A stretch of DNA of 64,000 bases, from NCBI GenBank assembly GCA_007117135.1, contig SKHB01000022.1, positions 1-64,000 of the forward strand. Reading direction: 5' to 3'. The stretch comes from Microbacteriaceae bacterium. GTDB lineage: Bacteria > Actinomycetota > Actinomycetes > Actinomycetales > Microbacteriaceae. Of this stretch, positions 34,124-42,849 are shown piece after piece (positions within the stretch are counted from its first letter, which is position 1; each line of letters starts with the position of its first letter). The translations under genes and the position numbers were made by a program. The notes beneath the pieces were generated by a model. It had not been told where the DNA came from, did no database searches, and was given only the letters and a program-made list of their open reading frames with translations.

Positions 34124-34375
34124 GGAAATAACTCCTCTTTACTTAGGGTGCAGAGGAGAAACGCTCGAATTCCCAGTGCGGAAACTCGCAGTGCAAACGG
34201 GGCACGGTTGCCCGTGTCCTGACCTGGCCATCAGTAGAAGCGCACTGTCACACTGACAGTAGACCACCACCGGTGACCAGCAACACCACACGAATCTCTC
34301 TGCGGATTTTGCGGCGCCATCAGACGCCTGTCTAAGAGTAGCAGGAGCCGGCCCCTCGTGGCGGTTTTGAGCTAT
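34124..34375 (-). promoter_or_regulatory. structured pnp 5' leader with SD-sequestering hairpin
   Basis: ~250-nt rpsO-pnp spacer with several inverted repeats, e.g. 34132-34138/34152-34158 and 34244-34250/34254-34260. Confidence 0.45.
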
Positions 34376-34645
34376 TTAGCGGCGAAGGCCGAGGCGCTCA
34401 ATCAGCGCCCGGTAGCGCTCAATGTCGATGCGCTGAAGGTAGCCCAGCAGTCGACGACGACGCCCAACAAGCAGCAGAAGACCTCGACGGGAGTGGTGGT
34501 CGTGCTTGTGGTCTTTGAGGTGTTCGGTGAGTTCCAAAATGCGGTGAGATAAAAGAGCGATCTGGACTTCAGGAGAACCAGTGTCACCGGGGTGGGTCTC
34601 ATACTGCTCGATAATGGACTTTTTGGTAGCGGGATCCATGGACAT
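34376..34645 (-). CDS. rpsO: 30S ribosomal protein S15 (uS15)
   Basis: [47 protein letters not shown]. Confidence 0.97.
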   Translation of the reverse strand: MSMDPATKKSIIEQYETHPGDTGSPEVQIALLSHRILELTEHLKDHKHDHHSRRGLLLLVGRRRRLLGYLQRIDIERYRALIERLGLRR

Positions 34646-34822
34646 GATTCCACCCTGCACTTTCTTTTCTCGTTGCGCGGCGCCCACCACCCAATGTGTG
34701 AGCTCTCTTTATCCGCGGCCGTTACACGGCACAGTTCACCACGTTAGCACTAAGTGCTTCCCCGCGCCGACACGGCCAGGAGTAAACTGGGCTCATCGAA
34801 GCCCTATAAGGAAGAAACGACA

Positions 34823-35227
34823 ATGAGTGATCTTGACAACCCGGTGACTGAACTATCCGAAGAAGAAGCATGGGAGCTTCTCGACAAACACATTGTGGGA
34901 CGCCTGGCTGCGACAGCGGGTGGAGTGCTCGATATTTACCCCATTACCTATGTGGTCGACAAGAAAACAATCGTCTTCCGCACGGGGCCCGGAACAAAAC
35001 TCGTCGAACTCACGATCAACGACAAAGTGGTGTTCGAAATCGACCACTGGGACGACACCGAGGGGTACAGCGTGATCATCCACGGGAGTGCGGAACAACT
35101 TGACACAATGGGCGAAATCGACCAGGCAAGAACCCTCGAACTGCAGTCACTGTTCCCCACGGAGCGACCACGATACGTGCGCATCACCCCGAACAGGGTG
35201 AGCGCACGACGGTTTCGTCGCGCCTAA
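34823..35227 (+). CDS. pyridoxamine 5'-phosphate oxidase-like (flavin-binding split-barrel) protein
   Basis: EEEAWELLDKHIVGRLAATAGGVLDIYPITYVVDKKTIVFRTGPGTKL. Confidence 0.83.
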   Translation: MSDLDNPVTELSEEEAWELLDKHIVGRLAATAGGVLDIYPITYVVDKKTIVFRTGPGTKLVELTINDKVVFEIDHWDDTEGYSVIIHGSAEQLDTMGEIDQARTLELQSLFPTERPRYVRITPNRVSARRFRRA

Positions 35228-35260
35228 GGCGAGCGTTATCGAGGTGTAATCCAAAAAGTC

Positions 35261-35290
35261 TTGACTGCGGGTTCCCGCAGCAGAGACAAT
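35261..35290 (+). promoter_or_regulatory. candidate sigma70-like promoter in convergent gap
   Basis: TTGACT (35261-35266), 18-nt spacer, GACAAT (35285-35290). Confidence 0.35.
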
Positions 35291-35298
35291 AGAAATAC

Positions 35299-35361
35299 AT
35301 GTACTCGCCGTCCAGGAGAGCCGGAGGCATCGCCCCGCCGCTGGGCGGCGAGGTTCGTTAA
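35299..35361 (+). CDS. candidate leaderless 20-codon sORF (MYSPSRRAGGIAPPLGGEVR) or sRNA
   Basis: ATG about 8 nt downstream of candidate -10; stop overlaps prsW stop (TTAA). Confidence 0.2.
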   Translation: MYSPSRRAGGIAPPLGGEVR

Positions 35362-36476
35362 CCGGCGAGACCCGCCCTCATTACTTCCCGCGCCTGTGCA
35401 ACTTTGACCAACCCCTCTTCCTCCCACATGGCGGTGGCTGCAGGCAGGCCCCTCGCGGCCCGATGCCGGTCAAACGCCAGCCGGGTCGTGTGTCTGACAA
35501 ATTGGTCAAACTCGGAGGCAATTCCTCTCGATTTCGCCCAGGCTCTCGCCTGCTTTCGCGCACCGGTGTCGGCAAGAAAAGCAATTTCACTGGTGTGTAA
35601 CCAGCCGAGTTTGCCGTAGTGAAAAAGATGTGTTTCTAAAACGGCCCCTTTTTGTCTCCGCAGCCATGCCACCCACGCGATGAGCCCTAAAAAGAGAGGC
35701 ACTTGGACGAGAAAAAAATAGGTGTAAAACGAGGTGACAAAAAACAGGGCGCCGTTCCAAAAAGCATGAAGTGCAATCGCGGGGATGAGCCCAACAACGA
35801 AGGGGCCGAGCGCCAAACCTTTCACTCCCCTTTCGGCCGCTCGGCCAAGGGAATATCCGACGAAAGCGGTAAACATCAGATGCGCAAAAGGAGACATGAG
35901 TCCCCGGCCGACAAAGGTGCCAAGAATCTGTCCGTCACCCCCCACGAGAGCTTGGCCGAAGTAGAGAATGTTCTCCGTGAAGGCGAACCCTGCTGCTGCC
36001 CATGCCGCGTACACGACACCGTCAATAGGTCCGTCAATACGACGTCTCCCCCACCAGAAAAGAAGCAGAACAGCAAGCCCTTTACCCACCTCTTCAACGA
36101 TCGGCGCTTGAATGGCCGCCCCCACAAACATGTCAAGTCGCTGGTCAGAAGCCACACGAACCCCGATGATGTCGTCGACAACTAAAGCCAACAACACGGC
36201 AACCGCCGCTCCGAAACCCATCGCAAACCAGGTCGCGCTGGGCGGTTCCGGCTCCCACGAATCTAGCCAGCGGATACCTGCAGCAACAATGCCGAGCGGA
36301 ATAAGGGCCAACACCGCGGCGAAAACGAAAACCCCCGGACCCAAAACACCTTGAAGCAAGTCGAAAACGAGGAGGGCTGCCCACCCGACCACGACAAACC
36401 CGACAACTGCAACCACCCCGACGAGGACACCCCTCCCCCGGCGGGGGGATCGAGTTGGAGGGGGAATATCAGTCAT
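35358..36476 (-). CDS. prsW: PrsW family intramembrane metalloprotease
   Basis: APIVEEVGKGLAVLLLFWWGRR, AFTENILYF, FAHLMFTAFVGYSLG motifs; multiple TMs. Confidence 0.9.
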   Translation of the reverse strand: MTDIPPPTRSPRRGRGVLVGVVAVVGFVVVGWAALLVFDLLQGVLGPGVFVFAAVLALIPLGIVAAGIRWLDSWEPEPPSATWFAMGFGAAVAVLLALVVDDIIGVRVASDQRLDMFVGAAIQAPIVEEVGKGLAVLLLFWWGRRRIDGPIDGVVYAAWAAAGFAFTENILYFGQALVGGDGQILGTFVGRGLMSPFAHLMFTAFVGYSLGRAAERGVKGLALGPFVVGLIPAIALHAFWNGALFFVTSFYTYFFLVQVPLFLGLIAWVAWLRRQKGAVLETHLFHYGKLGWLHTSEIAFLADTGARKQARAWAKSRGIASEFDQFVRHTTRLAFDRHRAARGLPAATAMWEEEGLVKVAQAREVMRAGLAG

Positions 36477-38025
36477 CGAGGGGGTCGGTCACGTCCTGTT
36501 CGATCACGTCAGGCAACGTAATGAGCCCTGTTTGGGCGACCAGCCCACTTAGCCTATCGGGGTGGAGAACCCGGTCGAGAGTCTCTTCATCGAGCAACCC
36601 CTCCGCCAAGACAAGCTCTCGAATAGTGTGTGAGCCCAGGAGCGCGTCGTGGGCCAAATGTGCTGCCTTCTGATAGCCGATGTAGGGGGTCAAAGCCGTC
36701 ACCACCCCCACACTGGAGGCCACCTGAAGGGCCAACCGTTCCGTGTTCGCTTCAATTCCGACAACACAGTTCTCTCGAAGCGTCCGGCAGCCGTTTGCCA
36801 ACCAGGCGAGGCTTTGCAAAATTGATGACGCAATGACCGGCTCGAAAGCATTTAGCTGTAATTGTCCCGCCTCCGCAGCAACCGAAACAGTGTGATCAGC
36901 TCCCATAATGGCAAACGCCACCTGGTTCACCACTTCGGGGATGACGGGGTTAACTTTCCCCGGCATAATCGACGAACCCGCCTGGCGGGCAGGGAGAGAA
37001 ATTTCTCCCAAGCCCGCTTGGGGCCCCGACGAGAGAAGTCGGAGGTCGTTGCAAATCTTGGACAATTTGACCGCGGTACGTTTCATCACACCGCTCAACG
37101 TCATGAAAACACCGGCGTCACTGGTGGCTTCGATGAGGTCGGGCGCTGTCCGGATATCGAGGCCGGTGATGTCGGCCAGGTGGGCTCGAACTGCTTCCGC
37201 ATAACCGGGGTCAGCAGTGATTCCCGTTCCGATTGCCGTCGCCCCCAGGTTTACTTCACAGAGGAAGGGGATAACTTCGGTCATCCGGTCGTGGTCTTCT
37301 CGGAGGGTGGTAGCGAAACCGCCAAATTCTTGTCCGAGAGTCATGGGGACTGCGTCTTGCAGTTGCGTTCTTCCCACTTTGAGGATATCGCGAAACTCTG
37401 ATGACTTATCTGAAAAGGCGTCCGCGAGCAAACGGTGTTCACTCAACACTCGTTTCACACCTAACACCATGGCGATTTTTATCGCTGTCGGGTACACATC
37501 GTTAGTGCTTTGTGATCGGTTGACATCGTCAATGGGGTGGAGAAACTCGTATTGGCCCTTTTGATGCCCCATGAGTTCCAACCCACGGTTGGCAATAATT
37601 TCATTAGCACACATATTTGTTGATGTTCCAGCACCGCCCTGGATAGCACCCACCACAAACTGGTCGTGGAGTGCTCCGTCAACAATTTCTTGACACACGC
37701 GGTCGATGATGTCCGCTTTTTCTGCACTGAGCGCCCCCAGGTCACGGTTTGCCCGGCAAGCAGCCTGTTTCACCCACGCCATCGCCCGGAGCAGGTTGGG
37801 ATAGTTGGAGATTGCTCGCCTGGTAATCGGAAAGTTCGTCAACGCCCGGGCGGTGTGAACCCCCCAATAGGCGTCTGCAGGAACAGGGAGTTCACCAAGA
37901 GAGTCGCGCTCGACTCGAACGGGAATATCTTTCCCCGATTCGTCTTTATCTGCGCCGGGAACGTAAACAGGTTCGCCGTCATCGGAATACACCATCGAAG
38001 GGCCAGGGCCAGTGGTGTGGACCAT
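36469..38025 (-). CDS. aspA: aspartate ammonia-lyase
   Basis: GSSIMPGKVNPVIPEVVNQ signature; VGRTQLQDAVPMTLGQEF. Confidence 0.93.
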   Translation of the reverse strand: MVHTTGPGPSMVYSDDGEPVYVPGADKDESGKDIPVRVERDSLGELPVPADAYWGVHTARALTNFPITRRAISNYPNLLRAMAWVKQAACRANRDLGALSAEKADIIDRVCQEIVDGALHDQFVVGAIQGGAGTSTNMCANEIIANRGLELMGHQKGQYEFLHPIDDVNRSQSTNDVYPTAIKIAMVLGVKRVLSEHRLLADAFSDKSSEFRDILKVGRTQLQDAVPMTLGQEFGGFATTLREDHDRMTEVIPFLCEVNLGATAIGTGITADPGYAEAVRAHLADITGLDIRTAPDLIEATSDAGVFMTLSGVMKRTAVKLSKICNDLRLLSSGPQAGLGEISLPARQAGSSIMPGKVNPVIPEVVNQVAFAIMGADHTVSVAAEAGQLQLNAFEPVIASSILQSLAWLANGCRTLRENCVVGIEANTERLALQVASSVGVVTALTPYIGYQKAAHLAHDALLGSHTIRELVLAEGLLDEETLDRVLHPDRLSGLVAQTGLITLPDVIEQDVTDPLDD

Positions 38026-38160
38026 TGGTTATCAATCCTTAGGTTTCAAACAAGACGGACGGCATCGCCCACGCCCAGTCTACGAGTGACGCCTCGAACA
38101 GCAGGTAATCAGAAAGGAGATTCTCCCCCCTTTACACTGGGACAAAAGAAGGGACACAAC

Positions 38161-38415
38161 ATGGCAACCACCCCCATTCAATTTTTTGGAGCATCGTGGT
38201 GCGGGGACTGTGTGAGGGCTCAAGCGCTGTTGGAACACTACGGCGTCGAGTTTGAGTATCACGATATTGAGAACAGCGAAGAGAACCGAAACCGCGCCAT
38301 CGAAATCAGCGGCCTTCAAAAAATTCCCGTCCTTGTCTTCCCCGATGGCTCGGTTCTCAACGAACCATCCAACCCCATTTTGAACACCAAGCTCACCGAG
38401 CTGGACCTCATTTAG
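38161..38415 (+). CDS. glutaredoxin/mycoredoxin-like protein
   Basis: QFFGASWCGDCVRAQALLEHYGVEFEYHDIE, IPVLVFPDGS. Confidence 0.88.
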   Translation: MATTPIQFFGASWCGDCVRAQALLEHYGVEFEYHDIENSEENRNRAIEISGLQKIPVLVFPDGSVLNEPSNPILNTKLTELDLI

Positions 38416-38434
38416 AGAGGCTGGCAACGAGGTC

Positions 38435-40120
38435 ATGGTTCGCTTCTTGGAGGGAACCTGGCTTGTCAGCCTTGACGATGCGTGGGCCTACAGCCAGTGC
38501 CCGCAAGCTTTCGCCCACCGGGTAGACCACGCGCGTGGTTTGGCCGATTTGGCACCAGAACCTGAGCAGCCACTGAGGCAGCTGATGGGCAAAGTTCTCA
38601 GCGAGCACCGGGCCCGAATCATTCACGACGTATCTGGCCGAACCACCAGAGTGACCACTATTCCCCGGCCTGGGCGAGATGGCGTCGGCCCGGACCGACT
38701 CATCGAATCCTGCCACGAAAGTCACCAGCTCACCCACAGCGCACTTCGAGAGGGCTCCGACCTGATCGTCGGCCCCATTTTTACTGAGCGGGAACACACA
38801 CCCTCCCAGGTTCCCATTGTGTGGGCGGGGCGTGTTGACATGGCGGTGCGAAGTCCTGTTTTTTCGCCGGCTATCGACCAATTGGAGCCCGGTTGGGAAT
38901 TGTGGGAGGCGAAGCTCGGGGCTTCCCAAACGGGCAAAACCCTGATGCGCCTTGCCGCTTTCACTGAACACTTACAGCGGTGGGGTGTGGTGACGACCAA
39001 CCGTGTCCGGATTGTCTTCGCGAACGGACCCGACTCACTACGAGGCATACAGACCGCCATCGACGAGTGGGTGGATGTCAAACAAAGGCTGGTGCGCGAC
39101 CTCAACACACACCTCGCATCTGGCACACCCCTGTCATGGCCGAGCGACACTATTGCTGCGTGCGGTCGGAAGACGTGCGGGTGGTGTTCCCATATGCTGC
39201 GCCATCACGACGATATTTTTCATCTCCCCGGGATCACCAAAACACAGCGGGACGACCTTCGCTCTGCCGGTTTTTCGACGATGACCGGTTTTGCGGAGGC
39301 CTCTCGGAAGGAAGTTTCTGACAGGCTGCCACGCAGCGACAGCAATCACATTGACCGGCTTCACTTGCAAGCGACTTTGCTCACCCTGGCAGCCCACAGT
39401 GACTCCTCTCCGCCACCCTGGCAAGTGATAAACCAGCGCGCCCTCGATGCCTTACCCCAACCGTCACCCCATGACGTCTTTGTTGATTTGGAAGCAGACC
39501 CCACCTTCAGACAGTGGGGTGTGCAGGACCCCTACTTCCCGACGCTCGACGCTGCACACCCTCGCTGGTGGCTCGGAATCGACTACCTGATCGGCATTTC
39601 CACTTGGGAGACGACCGCAGAGGGACACGACTTTACTGGCCTGTGGGCGGAAAACTTTGCTGAAGAGGAAGCCACCTTCCGTCAGTTCCTCGACCTCATC
39701 GAACAGATGAGATCGTTGGACCCCGACGCTCACGTTTATCACTATGCCGCCTACGAACGGGTTGCTCTTCACCGCATGGCCAGGAGATACAAACACGGCG
39801 CCGGCCAGATATCTCGCTGGGAACAAGACGGAGTCTTTGTTGACCTTCATCGTGTGTTCACCGCCGCAATCGTTGCCGGGCTCAACAACTATTCACTAAA
39901 AAATGTCGAGAAATTGTTTATCCAGCCAGGCACCAGGGACGCCATTACTGGTGGAGCCCAGTCGGTAGTGTCCGCCCAAGAGATGTGGGAACACCAGCGA
40001 ATGGGTCGACCAGACGAGGCAGCCAAATGCCGGGAAGACATTCTTCGCTATAACCGCCAAGACACTCTCTCTACCAGACAGTTAATGGTGTGGCTACAGG
40101 AGAGAAAAAAGACCCCGTGA
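38435..40120 (+). CDS. TM0106-family RecB-like nuclease with C-terminal RNase H-like (YprB-type) exonuclease domain
   Basis: N-terminal PD-(D/E)XK-like GRVDMAV...WELWEAKLG; central Cys cluster; C-terminal DVFVDLEADP...ILRYNRQDTLSTRQLM (DEDD-type). Confidence 0.82.
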   Translation: MVRFLEGTWLVSLDDAWAYSQCPQAFAHRVDHARGLADLAPEPEQPLRQLMGKVLSEHRARIIHDVSGRTTRVTTIPRPGRDGVGPDRLIESCHESHQLTHSALREGSDLIVGPIFTEREHTPSQVPIVWAGRVDMAVRSPVFSPAIDQLEPGWELWEAKLGASQTGKTLMRLAAFTEHLQRWGVVTTNRVRIVFANGPDSLRGIQTAIDEWVDVKQRLVRDLNTHLASGTPLSWPSDTIAACGRKTCGWCSHMLRHHDDIFHLPGITKTQRDDLRSAGFSTMTGFAEASRKEVSDRLPRSDSNHIDRLHLQATLLTLAAHSDSSPPPWQVINQRALDALPQPSPHDVFVDLEADPTFRQWGVQDPYFPTLDAAHPRWWLGIDYLIGISTWETTAEGHDFTGLWAENFAEEEATFRQFLDLIEQMRSLDPDAHVYHYAAYERVALHRMARRYKHGAGQISRWEQDGVFVDLHRVFTAAIVAGLNNYSLKNVEKLFIQPGTRDAITGGAQSVVSAQEMWEHQRMGRPDEAAKCREDILRYNRQDTLSTRQLMVWLQERKKTP

Positions 40121-40124
40121 CAAA

Positions 40125-40391
40125 CTACTGGCCGAGGTCAAATTCTTCAGCAGCACGCCGGTCATACTCTGACCTCACCCAGTGGTAGTCGTTCCAGGGC
40201 CCAGCACTGTCACCGCTTGGAAAAAAGCGGTCAAATACTTCTCGGCGGGCTTCACTCGAGACTGTGGGATCAGACGATATCCAACCCCATTCTTCTAACT
40301 CCAGAAGTCTCGCCCCCAGTTGCTCAAAACTTACGTCGCCGGGGTCTTGTGGGGAAAAATCTGGGGAAGAGTCAGTATTGTCAACAGTCAC
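40125..40391 (-). CDS. hypothetical acidic 88-aa protein
   Basis: Intact ORF between convergent nuclease and divergent HNH gene. Confidence 0.5.
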   Translation of the reverse strand: MTVDNTDSSPDFSPQDPGDVSFEQLGARLLELEEWGWISSDPTVSSEARREVFDRFFPSGDSAGPWNDYHWVRSEYDRRAAEEFDLGQ

Positions 40392-40430
40392 AGTGTTTCA
40401 TTGTTCCGCAAAGTCGAGATGTTAGGCGCC

Positions 40431-41330
40431 ATGGCCACACCCCAAAAAACACCGCAGAGACCGCTATGGCAACAGCTCGGCATTTGGGTCATCGCCATTG
40501 TTGTCTCTGCCGGCCTGGTCCTGTCCGGCAACCAAGTCCTCACAGAATCAGAATCATCTGCACCCCAGCCGCAAGAATCTCTGCACCCCTCGGAGATGGA
40601 AGAGCCCCCCAGTAACACCACTCCGGAGTCTTTGGTTTCGCCTCCCGAAGAAGAACCCGAGGAACCTGTCGGTGACGGTGCTGACGAGGGGGTCAGGGCC
40701 GCCGACCCAGACGTCCGGGTTATCACAGCGACCCACCAACTCTCCACCCTCGCCATCAAGCCCCGTGCCCCTCGTGAAGGGTACAGCCGCGACCAATTTG
40801 GGCCCACCTGGCTGGACGTTAATCAAAACGGTTGCGACACGAGAAATAACATTCTGGCCAGGGACCTCGATGACGCGGTCGTTGACTTCCGCTGTCGAGT
40901 TCTCACGGGTGTTTTGATAGAGCCCTTCACCGGCGACACCATCTTTTTCGAACGTGGTGAACAGACCTCGGCGCTCGTACAGATTGATCACGTCGTCGCG
41001 TTGAGTAACGCGTGGCAGACGGGCGCCCAGGAGTTGAGCGAACAGCGCCGCATCGAATTTGCCAACGATCCACTGAACCTCATTGCGGTTTCTGGTCGCT
41101 TGAACCAACAAAAAGGAGACAGTGACGCTGCCAGCTGGTTACCGCCCAACCGCGAGTATTGGTGTGAGTATGTGGCCAGGCAGGTGGGGGTGAAAGCGCA
41201 CTATTCGCTGTGGGTCACACAAGCCGAACACGACCAGATGGCGCGAGTTCTCCGCTCCTGCCCAACATATCCAGCGCTGACTCCATCAGACCACGGCCGG
41301 TTCCGGCCAGGACAGATTCCGTTTCCCTAA
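40431..41330 (+). CDS. secreted/membrane-anchored HNH (DUF1524/GmrSD-type) endonuclease-like protein
   Basis: N-terminal TM, Pro/Glu-rich linker, DVNQNGCDTRNNILARDL, QIDHVVALSNAWQTGA, NDPLNLIAVSGRLNQQKGD motifs; ATG 40419 is an alternative start. Confidence 0.87.
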   Translation: MATPQKTPQRPLWQQLGIWVIAIVVSAGLVLSGNQVLTESESSAPQPQESLHPSEMEEPPSNTTPESLVSPPEEEPEEPVGDGADEGVRAADPDVRVITATHQLSTLAIKPRAPREGYSRDQFGPTWLDVNQNGCDTRNNILARDLDDAVVDFRCRVLTGVLIEPFTGDTIFFERGEQTSALVQIDHVVALSNAWQTGAQELSEQRRIEFANDPLNLIAVSGRLNQQKGDSDAASWLPPNREYWCEYVARQVGVKAHYSLWVTQAEHDQMARVLRSCPTYPALTPSDHGRFRPGQIPFP

Positions 41331-41800
41331 ATCGACGACCAGATCGCATCAACGACACGATCATCAGGCCCCATAGTGAACGTCGCTTCAACAAATTGAC
41401 CAGTGAGCACTTGCGGAAGCCAGAGTTTCGCGTCATCCCACATGTGCTCCCAAGGAATCTCGTCCCAGCGAAACCAATGGGGGTCAAGTTCATCACTCTT
41501 CGTCGCCATTCCTGAAAATGTTGTTGCTGTAAAGACGGAAGATCGCTGCGAATTCTCGGGTCGGTCAGGGAACGGGTAGGTGAGGGTGGCCATGTGATGC
41601 AGGTTCGTGGGCGATACCGACACCCCGACCTCTTCCCACACTTCCCTACTAGCAGCGTCGGCAAGGTTCTCGCCGGGAAGGACTTTACCCCCGGGGCCAA
41701 CGAGACGACCTGTTCCCAAGCCCCTAGCCTTAACCCCGAGGAGAACCTCTGCCGATTCTCCTGATTGCCGAGTCAGATAGACAACGACAACGTCGAACAT
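41327..41800 (-). CDS. NUDIX hydrolase (MutT-like)
   Basis: GPGGKVLPGENLADAASREVWEEVGV Nudix box. Confidence 0.9.
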   Translation of the reverse strand: MFDVVVVYLTRQSGESAEVLLGVKARGLGTGRLVGPGGKVLPGENLADAASREVWEEVGVSVSPTNLHHMATLTYPFPDRPENSQRSSVFTATTFSGMATKSDELDPHWFRWDEIPWEHMWDDAKLWLPQVLTGQFVEATFTMGPDDRVVDAIWSSI

Positions 41801-41900
41801 GGCCCCAGACTACTCGACCTAATGTCCTAATGTCGCGAAAAGGGCTCTCGCTCGGCATGCAAGACTGTTACGGTATTGAGACATTCGTGGAGCGGGAAAC

Positions 41901-42581
41901 ATGTTCGGAGAGCGGCCGACGCTGTATCGCAAAACACTGGGTGTGCTGGCAATTGCTGTGGCGATTGCGGCGGCCACCGCAGTGTGGGTGCAGATTGCCG
42001 ATTTGCTCGCCCAAGACGCTTTCGTATGGTTTGAATACTTTTCCTACTTCACCATCGTGACGACGCTATTGAACATCGTTGCGCTGCTCTTTGGCGGTTT
42101 TGCCGCCTTGAGCAGCGAACGGGACACTATCTTTCGCACCGTGGTGCGCCACAGCTTGGTGACCTATTCACTGATTTCGGCCGGTGTCTACCACCTGCTT
42201 TTGCGCGATGTGGTCGCGACATCCAACCCATACGTTTCAGCCGATAGCTGGCAGATGCAATTTTTTCACACATACGTGCCCGCGTATCTTTTGATCGACT
42301 GGCTCATTAACCCCTATCGCAGGCGGACACCGTGGGCCTCGATGATTGTGGTGTTCCTCCTCCCCGGCATGTGGTTGGGCTTTACCCTGTACCGGGGGCA
42401 TTTAACGGGTTGGTACCCCTACGAATTTGTGAACCCCCTGGCTGAAGCAGGCTGGGCTGGGGTGACACAGCACGTTGTCGCGCTCGTCGTGATCATGGCC
42501 GCGATTCAACTTCTCCTGCTCGGATCAAACCGGGTATTTTTCCGCAAGAGGGCGCGCCAGCCTGCGGAGGCCCGTCGGTAG
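41901..42581 (+). CDS. Pr6Pr family membrane protein
   Basis: ~6 TM, FEYFSYFTIVTTLLNIV and HTYVPAYLLIDWLINPYRRRTPW pattern. Confidence 0.75.
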   Translation: MFGERPTLYRKTLGVLAIAVAIAAATAVWVQIADLLAQDAFVWFEYFSYFTIVTTLLNIVALLFGGFAALSSERDTIFRTVVRHSLVTYSLISAGVYHLLLRDVVATSNPYVSADSWQMQFFHTYVPAYLLIDWLINPYRRRTPWASMIVVFLLPGMWLGFTLYRGHLTGWYPYEFVNPLAEAGWAGVTQHVVALVVIMAAIQLLLLGSNRVFFRKRARQPAEARR

Positions 42582-42648
42582 TGTGCTCGGATGTCAGTGG
42601 TTCCCGGAAAGCTTAAAAGCTCACCATCCTTGGCCGGAAGGAAAGACT

Positions 42649-42849
42649 ATGGCATCACTGCACCCCACCACACCCCCCGAGCATGAAGCGCCATCGACAG
42701 CGCCCACTGGGACAGTTGACATCGTATGGGGAGCTCCAAGCACTGAAATGCTTGAGGCGGAAGCTCGCGGAGAAATTATTCTCGTGGAAGACCTTCAACG
42801 AAACAACGCCCCACATGGCGGGTCCCGCCGACACGGCTCGAACGTTTAG
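42649..42849 (+). CDS. hypothetical 66-aa protein
   Basis: ATG 42649 with ggaagga upstream; stop overlaps SNF2 stop. Confidence 0.5.
   Translation: MASLHPTTPPEHEAPSTAPTGTVDIVWGAPSTEMLEAEARGEIILVEDLQRNNAPHGGSRRHGSNV

Noticed and set aside
38161-38415. CGDC active site in the mycoredoxin-like protein as novel
   Set aside because: Differs from the more familiar CGYC/CPYC, but glutaredoxin-fold variants of this position are diverse; not enough to claim novelty.
41818-41835. Tandem ctaatgtc/ctaatgtc upstream of the Pr6Pr gene
   Set aside because: Only two 8-bp copies; too short to distinguish from chance without conservation data.
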